The notes beneath the pieces were generated by a model that saw nothing but the letters and a program-made list of their open reading frames with translations, did not search any database and was not told the DNA's origin. Position numbers and translations under genes: made by a program. Positions 1-4,849 of a stretch of 5,115 nucleotides of DNA are shown one piece after another. This DNA comes from Candidatus Methanomethylophilaceae archaeon (GTDB taxonomy: Archaea > Thermoplasmatota > Thermoplasmata > Methanomassiliicoccales > Methanomethylophilaceae): contig WOYN01000103.1 in the NCBI GenBank assembly GCA_011620825.1, positions 1 through 5,115 of the forward strand. Direction: 5' to 3'. Numbering within the stretch: position 1 is the first letter of the stretch; each line of letters begins with the position of its first letter.

Positions 1-1
1 G

Positions 2-127
2 CTCAGCGGCGAGGACGGCAAACCCGTTTCCCCCTTCCCGGTCATCAAGATAGGGCGTATCGAGGACTGCAACGGGATCGAGGACTCGGGCGATAGGCAG
101 CGGGTACTTTTGGAGTGCGCGTTCTGA
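2..127 (+). CDS. 3' end of an unidentified protein (5' end outside window)
   Basis: An open frame runs from the window edge to a TGA at 125-127 and gives 41 residues ending in RVLLECAF. The segment is mixed hydrophilic and hydrophobic (PFPVIKIGRIEDC), with no membrane segment and no motif I recognise, so I assign no function. Support for a real gene is the uninterrupted frame, GC-rich third positions like those of the neighbouring genes, and the exact abutment of its stop with the stop of the convergent peptidase gene at 128. The start and most of the protein lie outside the window. It could be an accidental open frame, but no better coding frame covers this stretch. Confidence 0.6.
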   Translation, partial: LSGEDGKPVSPFPVIKIGRIEDCNGIEDSGDRQRVLLECAF

Positions 128-1210
128 TCACACAATCGTAAGTTCGCGGTCGAACGACGTCAGCCTCTCTGCCCCTCCGGCCTTGACGAGACACGTATCC
201 TCTATGCGTATGCCTCCGACCCCCGGAAGATAAATTCCGGGCTCAGCGGATACCACGTTCCCGGACTTCAGTATCTGTTCCGATTTGCAGTAGATTGAGA
301 TCGCCTCGTGGACGTCCATTCCTATGCCGTGCCCGAACGTATGGATCATCCGACCCTTGAACTCTCCCGCATCTATGACCTTTCTGGCCTCGACGTCGGC
401 CTCGGCCGCGGGAGCTCCGTCGCGATAGCATTGGAATCCGACCTCCTGGGCCTCCTTGACCGTCATGTATGCTCTCTTCAGCACGTCCTTCGGCTCACCG
501 AAGAAAACAGTACGGGTCATATCAGAGCAGTACCTGTTGAACTTGGTGCCAAAATCGAACAGTGCCACATCTCCTTTTTTGAGCTTTTCTTCCGTAGGTG
601 AGTGATGCGGCATTGATGCGTTGCGCCCGAAAGCTGCGATAGTCTCGAAAGCGTTGCCCTCTCCGCCGAGCTCCCTCATCCTGTTGTCCATCATGGCCGC
701 GACATCCTTCTCTGTGATGTCCGCCTTAAGCATGCCGGGTATTTCCTCGGCCACCTTGGACGATATCATACATGCTCTCCGGATGGCCTCGATCTCCTTT
801 TCATCTTTAACGGAAACCGTATCGTTAATACTCTTGGTAGCATCGACCACTTTCGTCTCTGTAAGCTTTCTGACATACTCTACAGAGGAATACGGCGCGC
901 TGTGCACGTTGAAGCCTATGCTGCCGCATCCATCGAGAAGCCCCTTCAGAATGTTATTGCGGTCTTCTCGGTCCCTGTACTCGTGGATCTCGCCTCTCCC
1001 TTCCTTAGCGCACTCCGCCTCCAGGGAGCTTACGATGACGTCCAGTCTGCCGTCCCTTACTATCGCGATACCTCCCTCGAAGGTGCCGGAATTCTGTTCT
1101 GTCAGATACCAGAATGTAGAGTCGAGGAAGGGGTCTTGTCCGTTGAGGATGACTATGGCGTCAACATCGGGCGCATTGCCCGTAAGCCTCTCTGCCCTGG
1201 AAGAAAACAT
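128..1210 (-). CDS. M24 family metallopeptidase, Xaa-Pro dipeptidase (prolidase)-like
   Basis: A 360-residue cytoplasmic aminopeptidase P/prolidase-type enzyme, expected to cleave Xaa-Pro dipeptides or N-terminal Xaa-Pro bonds with a two-metal centre. Residues 1 to about 125 form the creatinase-like N-terminal domain and about 130-360 the pita-bread catalytic domain. The five metal ligands are all visible: Asp219 (LFDFGTKF), Asp230 (SDMTRT), His294 (FGHGIGMDVHE), Glu323 (SAEPGIY) and Glu337 (RIEDTC). The supporting histidines His202 (MPHHSPTE) and His301 are also present. Spacing matches Pyrococcus prolidase with a constant offset of ten residues (Asp209, Asp220, His284, Glu313, Glu327, from memory). 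There is no signal peptide, and length is normal. The gene lies 35 bp downstream of nadX on the same strand and may be co-transcribed, although a TATA-like box sits in the gap. The exact substrate (prolidase, aminopeptidase P or methionine aminopeptidase-like) is not settled by sequence, but the two-domain layout argues against methionine aminopeptidase. Confidence 0.93.
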   Translation of the reverse strand: MFSSRAERLTGNAPDVDAIVILNGQDPFLDSTFWYLTEQNSGTFEGGIAIVRDGRLDVIVSSLEAECAKEGRGEIHEYRDREDRNNILKGLLDGCGSIGFNVHSAPYSSVEYVRKLTETKVVDATKSINDTVSVKDEKEIEAIRRACMISSKVAEEIPGMLKADITEKDVAAMMDNRMRELGGEGNAFETIAAFGRNASMPHHSPTEEKLKKGDVALFDFGTKFNRYCSDMTRTVFFGEPKDVLKRAYMTVKEAQEVGFQCYRDGAPAAEADVEARKVIDAGEFKGRMIHTFGHGIGMDVHEAISIYCKSEQILKSGNVVSAEPGIYLPGVGGIRIEDTCLVKAGGAERLTSFDRELTIV

Positions 1211-1230
1211 ACCACCCGCATCGAAGTGGT

Positions 1231-1238
1231 TTTATGAA
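1231..1238 (-). promoter_or_regulatory. possible TATA box for the M24 peptidase gene
   Basis: In the 35-bp gap after nadX the minus strand reads TTCATAAA, centred about 25 bp before the ATG at 1210. This is the distance expected for a leaderless archaeal transcript. No good Shine-Dalgarno sequence precedes the ATG (GATGCGGGT). The box may let the peptidase be transcribed separately from nadX. The match is weak and the gap is short, so read-through from nadX is equally possible. Confidence 0.3.
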
Positions 1239-1245
1239 TATGTTT

Positions 1246-2052
1246 TCAGAGGGCTATCCATACGTTCTTGACCAGACTCCTCAGGGCGTGGGCCGCCGAA
1301 AGCGCTGCCAGATGGGAGGTCCTTGGGTTCTCCGGGGATGGCACATTGTATGTGTGGCACACCGTCTCGCCGAAAACCCCCTTATATCTGAGCTCGTGGG
1401 AGTTGCTTGTGATCTTGGGATCTGCGACGATCGTGACCTTCGTCTCGTCGAAACCTATCCCGAAGAGACTGACGGTCGCCGCGACGTTGATGTTCTTCGG
1501 GAAGAGCTTGACGGCCTCCCTGGCGGTACCGGTGTAGATGACCGTCTTCTCCTTCAGTTCGTCCACCACGATGCCTTTTTCCAGAACGTACGGGATGTCC
1601 TCCAGACTCTTCGGTGCCTTGGTGGTTATAAGTTCCACGTATTCTATGCCGGCCTCCCTGGCGGCCCTGAGCCCGTCCACGCCGCATACGGCTCCGGAGG
1701 GGATGTATATGCAGGATTCCGTCTTAGACGCCTTCTGGAATACCGTGTTCCTGAAATCGTCGTCCACGAGGGCCCCCACGGACATGAGCATCACGCTCAC
1801 TCCTCTTTCGACCACAATGGGCGCGAAGGCTTTGGCGGCGGCCTGCGATGCCGCCTCTATCACCAGGTCGCAATGGTACAGCTCTTCTTCGACGGAGTCC
1901 GTTACTATCCCTTTCTTGGTCATGGATGCAACATGTTCGGCGGCCTGGCGGTTCATATCATAAAGATAGATACGCTTGACCTCGCTCATGCTGTCCGCGG
2001 TTCTCGCGAGGAAGGACCCGATGGAACCGCAGCCTATTATTGTAATGCGCAT
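1246..2052 (-). CDS. nadX: L-aspartate dehydrogenase
   Basis: A 268-residue NAD(P)-dependent enzyme that oxidises L-aspartate to iminoaspartate, which quinolinate synthase (NadA) then uses in de novo NAD synthesis. It replaces aspartate oxidase (NadB). The N-terminal Rossmann fold shows the dinucleotide motif GCGSIG at residues 7-12 and an acidic residue, Asp32, at the end of the second strand, which fits NAD binding. Family signatures follow: PSGAVCGVDGL around 118-128, the FPKNINVAATVSL block at 184-196, the SNSHE segment with the putative catalytic His219, and a C-terminal NPRTSHLAALSA helix at 242-253. Length is typical. The start is fixed because the Rossmann strand begins at residue 2. 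nadA and nadC are not in the window. A TATA-like box lies about 25 bp before the ATG with no ribosome binding site, suggesting a leaderless mRNA. Confidence 0.95.
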   Translation of the reverse strand: MRITIIGCGSIGSFLARTADSMSEVKRIYLYDMNRQAAEHVASMTKKGIVTDSVEEELYHCDLVIEAASQAAAKAFAPIVVERGVSVMLMSVGALVDDDFRNTVFQKASKTESCIYIPSGAVCGVDGLRAAREAGIEYVELITTKAPKSLEDIPYVLEKGIVVDELKEKTVIYTGTAREAVKLFPKNINVAATVSLFGIGFDETKVTIVADPKITSNSHELRYKGVFGETVCHTYNVPSPENPRTSHLAALSAAHALRSLVKNVWIAL

Positions 2053-2072
2053 AAGCCCAGCAAATAAACTGA

Positions 2073-2080
2073 CATATTAA
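2073..2080 (-). promoter_or_regulatory. TATA box of nadX
   Basis: The minus strand reads TTAATATG, centred about 25 bp upstream of the nadX ATG at 2052. With usual archaeal geometry, transcription would begin at or within a few bases of the start codon. The bases just before the ATG (TTTGCTGGGCTT) hold no clear Shine-Dalgarno sequence, which agrees with a leaderless transcript. Confidence 0.45.
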
Positions 2081-2157
2081 GAACTTACGCAGAAAACCGC
2101 TGTTGTCCCCGTATGTCGGATATCATATGCACTTTTTTTACGTTTTAAGTATCTATT

Positions 2158-2172
2158 TTTCGAATATCGAAA
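2158..2172. repeat. short inverted repeat in the nadX-archease divergent spacer
   Basis: TTTCG, a 5-base AATAT centre and CGAAA form a perfect 5-bp inverted repeat. It lies in the most AT-rich part of the 179-bp spacer 2053-2231, just after two T-tracts (2133-2139 and 2156-2160). It could be an operator for a dimeric regulator acting on either divergent gene, but a repeat this short can arise by chance. Apart from this and the promoter-like boxes I see no gene in the spacer. Confidence 0.2.
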
Positions 2173-2204
2173 CCAAATCTGTTTTGCGAACGCTCCGATG
2201 GTTC

Positions 2205-2211
2205 CTTTAAC
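2205..2211 (+). promoter_or_regulatory. possible TATA box of the archease gene
   Basis: CTTTAAC is centred about 24 bp before the ATG at 2232, in the position expected for a leaderless archaeal transcript. The match to a TATA consensus is poor. A stronger AT-rich element (TTTTAAGTATC, about 2143-2153) lies further upstream and would instead give a leader of roughly 60 bases. No Shine-Dalgarno sequence is seen before the start (ATCACGCCCC). Confidence 0.3.
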
Positions 2212-2231
2212 GTGTAGACGCATCACGCCCC

Positions 2232-2639
2232 ATGCATTCCTATGAGAGACTGGAACATACCGCGGACGCATTTGTGAGGTGCACCGGGAGCACGCTCGAG
2301 GAGTGCTTTGCCAACGCGGCTTACGCGATGTTCGACCAGACCGTCGACCTGAGGGGAGTGTCCCCCGAGAGGGCCGTCCACACGGAGACCGACGGAGATA
2401 CCCCCGAGGAACGGCTGTACAACTTCCTTTCAGAACTCCTTTTCATTCAGGAAACGGAACGGATCTTTCTATGCAGGTTCTCGGTGCGGTTCAGCGGGGA
2501 CAGCGTCATATGCGATGCCGAGGGGGAGAGCCTCGACCTTGGCAAGCATAAGACCAGGACCGAGGTTAAAGCGGTGACATACCATATGCTCGATGTGGAT
2601 GCGAAGACGCCGAGCGTCACCATTCTGTTCGACATATAA
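2232..2639 (+). CDS. archease (RtcB tRNA ligase activator)
   Basis: A 135-residue protein of the archease family, a small cofactor that speeds guanylylation and turnover of the RNA ligase RtcB, which joins tRNA exons and repairs RNA breaks. Hallmarks visible are the N-terminal EHTADA (residues 8-13, with Asp12), the central helix LYNFLSELLFIQE (62-74), the EVKAVTYHML strand-turn (111-120), and the acidic C-terminus ending FDI (133-135). In characterised archeases, acidic residues including one near the N-terminus and the C-terminal Asp bind a divalent metal at the RtcB contact. Length is typical (about 135-145). The start at 2232 lets EHTADA begin at residue 8, as usual for the family. rtcB is not in the window. 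The gene is followed after 12 bp by the formyltransferase gene; a TATA-like box overlapping the archease stop codon suggests the two may be transcribed separately. Confidence 0.95.
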   Translation: MHSYERLEHTADAFVRCTGSTLEECFANAAYAMFDQTVDLRGVSPERAVHTETDGDTPEERLYNFLSELLFIQETERIFLCRFSVRFSGDSVICDAEGESLDLGKHKTRTEVKAVTYHMLDVDAKTPSVTILFDI

Positions 2640-2646
2640 TAAAATA
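2635..2646 (+). promoter_or_regulatory. TATA box of the formyltransferase/HAD-like pair
   Basis: TATAATAAAATA is a strong archaeal TATA-like element overlapping the archease TAA at 2637-2639. Initiation about 25 bp downstream would fall near 2666. That is past the first ATG of the next gene (2652) and just before a second in-frame ATG (2670). The element therefore argues both for an independent promoter and for the downstream start codon. Confidence 0.45.
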
Positions 2647-2651
2647 CACTG

Positions 2652-3491
2652 ATGAAGGTTAGGAAAACGATGCTAAGAATAGGCTGGTTCTCAACGGGAA
2701 GGGGGCCGGGCTCCAGGAATCTCCTGAAGGCCGTGATGGACGAGAAGGCGAAGGGCAAGCTCGACATAGAAATAGCCTTCGTTTTCTGCAACTGGGACAA
2801 TACGGAGGACAGCAACCCTCACAAAGATCAGAGAGAGATATTCTTTGACATGGTCCGCGGATACGGAATACCGCTTATTCTGAGTTCATGGAAGAAATTC
2901 AAACCTGAACTTAGACGAGAGAACGAGGACAGGTGGAGGGCGGAATACGGGAAATCCCTCAGAGAGAAGACCCAATCCTTCAAATTCGACCTCGGCATCC
3001 TAGCCGGATATATGCTTTGGGTGGACGGCGAGACATGCAAAACATATGACCTGTTAAACCTCCATCCTGCCCTGCCCGACGGCCCCAAGGGAACATGGGA
3101 AGATGTGATATGGGAGCTCATATCCCAAAAGGCGTCCAGACAGGGTGCCATGATACACATGTGCACGGAAGAATGGGACCGCGGGGCGCCGGTAACGTAC
3201 TGCGAATTCCCGATAAGGGGCCGCGGATACGACGATCTTTGGGATAAATTTACTAAGAAGCTGAAGGGAAGGACCCTTGAGCAGATAAGGGACGACGAGG
3301 GCACGGAAGAGCCGCTTTTCAAGAAGATCCGGGAGGATGGCGCGATGCGCGAACTGCCGCTGATCGTATCGACGATAAGGGCCTTCGCTGACGGAAAGGT
3401 CTCGATCAGAGACAAAACCCTGTACTCCGGGGAATCAAAACTAGAGCATCCATACGACCTTACGAAAGAAGTAGACGCCTCGCTGAGATGA
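2652..3491 (+). CDS. PurN-like formyltransferase with C-terminal extension
   Basis: A 279-residue protein with the N-terminal formyltransferase fold shared by glycinamide ribonucleotide transformylase (PurN) and Met-tRNA formyltransferase. Matches in order are a first strand and loop RIGWFSTGRGPGSRNLL (residues 9-25, like the PurN GNGSNLQ loop), DLGILAGYML (113-122, like DLVVLAGFM), LLNLHPALPDGPKGT (134-148) and GAMIHMCTEEWDRGAPV (165-181). The catalytic Asn-His-Asp set is intact as Asn136, His138 and Asp176. PurN is about 210 residues; this protein has a longer charged segment at 80-111 and a tail to 279. The tail includes ELPLIVSTIRAFADGKVSI (234-252), which resembles the C-terminal helix of PurN. 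Formyl donor and acceptor are unknown; a role in purine synthesis is possible but unproven. The start is uncertain: the longer form is given, but Met7 (ATG at 2670) fits the upstream TATA box, an AAGGT at 2655-2659, and the usual fold start better. The next gene begins 4 bp after the stop. Confidence 0.85.
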   Translation: MKVRKTMLRIGWFSTGRGPGSRNLLKAVMDEKAKGKLDIEIAFVFCNWDNTEDSNPHKDQREIFFDMVRGYGIPLILSSWKKFKPELRRENEDRWRAEYGKSLREKTQSFKFDLGILAGYMLWVDGETCKTYDLLNLHPALPDGPKGTWEDVIWELISQKASRQGAMIHMCTEEWDRGAPVTYCEFPIRGRGYDDLWDKFTKKLKGRTLEQIRDDEGTEEPLFKKIREDGAMRELPLIVSTIRAFADGKVSIRDKTLYSGESKLEHPYDLTKEVDASLR

Positions 3492-3492
3492 T
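3485..3492 (+). promoter_or_regulatory. ribosome binding site of the EhaR-like gene, spanning the upstream stop codon
   Basis: GAGATGAT matches the archaeal Shine-Dalgarno core GAGGTGAT at 7 of 8 bases, and its GAG part lies 8 bases before the ATG at 3496. The formyltransferase TGA (3489-3491) lies inside it. This is the clearest ribosome binding site in the window. It implies that the second gene is read from the same message, probably by translational coupling. Confidence 0.5.
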
Positions 3493-3495
3493 CCA

Positions 3496-4629
3496 ATGGG
3501 CGAATTCGATACTCTGGACGACCTCGGGTTCATAAACGACAAGCAGTTCGTCTGCAGCTGCTGGGGGTTCCTTACAAGGAACAACGGCACAAGGGACATC
3601 TGCGAACGATTCATAAGGAACGGAGGGCACTTCTACGACGTCGTCTCGAGGTATGATTCTCTGTGCGCATACGTCCTGAACCGCGACGACAGCCGCTCCG
3701 GAAACACCATGAAGATGATCGCTCCGTTCCTGAAGGCATTCGGAGCCACGGATTTGCAGATGTACAGCGCCAGCGCAGACTCCCTGGACCTTATGCCCGG
3801 TGCCGGGCAGGTCATGCGTTATGCCCTGAACGTGATGCCTACGTTCATCACCACCGGCCTTTACGAGCATGATGTCATGAACATATGCGAGGGGCTCGAC
3901 ATCCCGATGGGGAACATCAGCTACACGGAGCTCAGCCTGGACGGGCATGAGATGACGAGACAGGAAGGCAGATCGCTGAGGGAGGCCGCGGCAGACATCG
4001 CCTCACTGAAGATACCCAAGACGGAATATAGGCTCAACGTCCCGATGGAGCTCGCCGCGGATGACATAAAGATACTGAAAAAGCTGGACGATGTCGTGGC
4101 CGATATGGTTCCGATGCAGTCCTCCGGCTCGATAATGCGCTCTATGACCTCCATAGGTTCGAACGAGAAGGCCTATACTTTGCTGGAGATAAGGCGCAAG
4201 ACATCCGTAGACCTCGACGGCACCGCGTATATCGGCAGCGACACCTCCGACTACCAGGCGATGGAACTTGTGAACGAGAGCGGGGGACTGGCACTTTCAT
4301 TCAACGGCGAGGACTTCGCTGTTCGCGGGAGCAACGTTGCCGTGCTTTCCAACGACTGCACGGTGGCCGCGGTGCTACTTCAGGCATTCTACAACGAGGG
4401 GATCGAGGCCGTGATGGACCTGGCGAACAACTGGAACAGAAAGTCTCTGAAAAGCTGGGATTTCCCGGACCGCTACCTGATGGACGCCATGCTCACGGCC
4501 AATCCCAAAAAGCTTCCCGAGGTGCACATTGTTAACAGGAAGAACGTCGACGAGATATCGAAAAAGAGCGTCGACTACCGCAAACGGATATTGGGGTTCA
4601 AAACAAGAACACCGACGAGAACATACTGA
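3496..4629 (+). CDS. EhaR/COG4030-like HAD-fold protein, probably catalytically degenerate
   Basis: A 377-residue protein that I match from memory to the archaeal family annotated as energy-converting hydrogenase A subunit R (EhaR, COG4030), a HAD-superfamily group found in methanogens. Supporting segments are GGHFYDVVSRYDSL (43-56), NTMKMIAPFLKAFGATD (70-86), PGAGQVMRYA (101-110), ITTGLYEHDV (118-127), SNEKAYTLLEI (222-232), YIGSDTSDYQAMELV (245-259) and GGLALSFNGEDFAVRGSNVAV (263-283). HAD motif II (Thr119/Thr120) and the motif III lysine (Lys225) remain. Motif I, where the family has SDCEG, reads CSCWG here (20-24), so the nucleophilic Asp is replaced by Ser21. Motif IV GDxxxD has become GSDTSD (247-252). 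Phosphatase activity is therefore doubtful. About 17 extra residues precede motif I. No membrane segment is visible, and the C-terminus (KKSVDYRKRILGFKTRTPTR) is basic. No eha hydrogenase genes are nearby, so the EhaR name should not be read as function. Confidence 0.75.
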   Translation: MGEFDTLDDLGFINDKQFVCSCWGFLTRNNGTRDICERFIRNGGHFYDVVSRYDSLCAYVLNRDDSRSGNTMKMIAPFLKAFGATDLQMYSASADSLDLMPGAGQVMRYALNVMPTFITTGLYEHDVMNICEGLDIPMGNISYTELSLDGHEMTRQEGRSLREAAADIASLKIPKTEYRLNVPMELAADDIKILKKLDDVVADMVPMQSSGSIMRSMTSIGSNEKAYTLLEIRRKTSVDLDGTAYIGSDTSDYQAMELVNESGGLALSFNGEDFAVRGSNVAVLSNDCTVAAVLLQAFYNEGIEAVMDLANNWNRKSLKSWDFPDRYLMDAMLTANPKKLPEVHIVNRKNVDEISKKSVDYRKRILGFKTRTPTRTY

Positions 4630-4648
4630 ACACGGTCGTCAGAGAAGT

Positions 4649-4654
4649 AAAAAA
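4649..4654 (-). terminator. oligo-T terminator of tRNA-Glu
   Basis: Six T residues on the minus strand follow directly after the encoded CCA of the tRNA. Short T-runs terminate archaeal transcription. Only 19 bp separate this tract from the stop of the convergent EhaR-like gene, so no room is left for a separate hairpin terminator. Confidence 0.5.
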
Positions 4655-4730
4655 TGGTGCTCCGGTCGGGATTCGAACCCGAGTGTCGGCCTCGAAAGGG
4701 CCGAATGATTGGCCACTACACTACCGGAGC
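4655..4730 (-). tRNA. tRNA-Glu(TTC) with encoded CCA
   Basis: The minus strand folds as a complete cloverleaf. The acceptor stem is GCTCCGG with CCGGAGC (4724-4730 and 4659-4665). The anticodon stem CGGCC/GGCCG encloses the loop CTTTCGA, giving anticodon TTC (+ strand 4694-4696), which reads Glu codons GAA and GAG. The T stem TCGGG/CCCGA closes the loop TTCGAAT. The variable loop is four bases (ACAC). The D stem is weak, with a G-T pair and a T-T mismatch at 13-22; irregular D stems are known in tRNA-Glu. There is no intron. Discriminator A at 4658 is followed by CCA at 4655-4657, so the 3' end is gene-encoded. Glu-tRNA serves translation and, where the C5 pathway operates, tetrapyrrole synthesis. 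Confidence 0.97.
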
Positions 4731-4755
4731 GTAAGGCGTCCATATTTGGATAGGA

Positions 4756-4763
4756 TTAAAATA
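4756..4763 (-). promoter_or_regulatory. TATA box of tRNA-Glu
   Basis: The minus strand reads TATTTTAA, centred about 29 bp upstream of the mature tRNA 5' end at 4730. This would start transcription a few bases before the tRNA and leave a very short 5' leader for RNase P. It lies in the 119-bp divergent spacer shared with aIF1A. Confidence 0.5.
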
Positions 4764-4818
4764 GTTTGTGTAAAGGACAAGACAAATTACAGTCTTTCGA
4801 AACGTTCAACAAGAAATT

Positions 4819-4827
4819 ATTAATATA
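4819..4827 (+). promoter_or_regulatory. TATA box of the aIF1A gene
   Basis: ATTAATATA is centred 27 bp before the ATG at 4850, so transcription should begin at or next to the start codon. There is no Shine-Dalgarno sequence. An earlier out-of-frame ATG at 4839 would lie upstream of the predicted transcript start and so should not compete for ribosomes. Confidence 0.5.
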
Positions 4828-4849
4828 AGACAGCGGACATGGCAAGGCT

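Noticed and set aside
621..1271. 216-residue + strand open frame opposite the M24 peptidase
   Set aside because: It lies antisense to a protein with all five metal ligands intact, is Ser/Leu-rich low-complexity sequence, and has no recognisable domain.
1234..2067. 277-residue + strand open frame opposite nadX
   Set aside because: It mirrors the whole nadX gene, whose NAD-binding and family motifs are clear. Its Gly/Arg/His/Val-rich translation looks like the reverse of a GC-rich coding frame.
2077..2271. 64-residue basic minus-strand frame between archease and nadX
   Set aside because: It begins inside archease in antisense, covers the promoter spacer, and its stop overlaps the nadX TATA box. 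The Lys/Arg/Tyr content simply reflects AT-rich promoter DNA.
2828..3496. 222-residue minus-strand frame opposite the formyltransferase
   Set aside because: Antisense to a gene with an intact Asn-His-Asp catalytic set; the translation is Ser-rich without motifs.
3460..3948. 162-residue minus-strand frame across the formyltransferase/EhaR-like junction
   Set aside because: Antisense to two supported genes; no domain, promoter or ribosome binding site.
4740..4749. CCATATTTGG near-palindrome before tRNA-Glu as a possible operator or TATA box
   Set aside because: It is centred only about 15 bp before the tRNA 5' end, too close for a TATA box, and has no partner repeat in the window.
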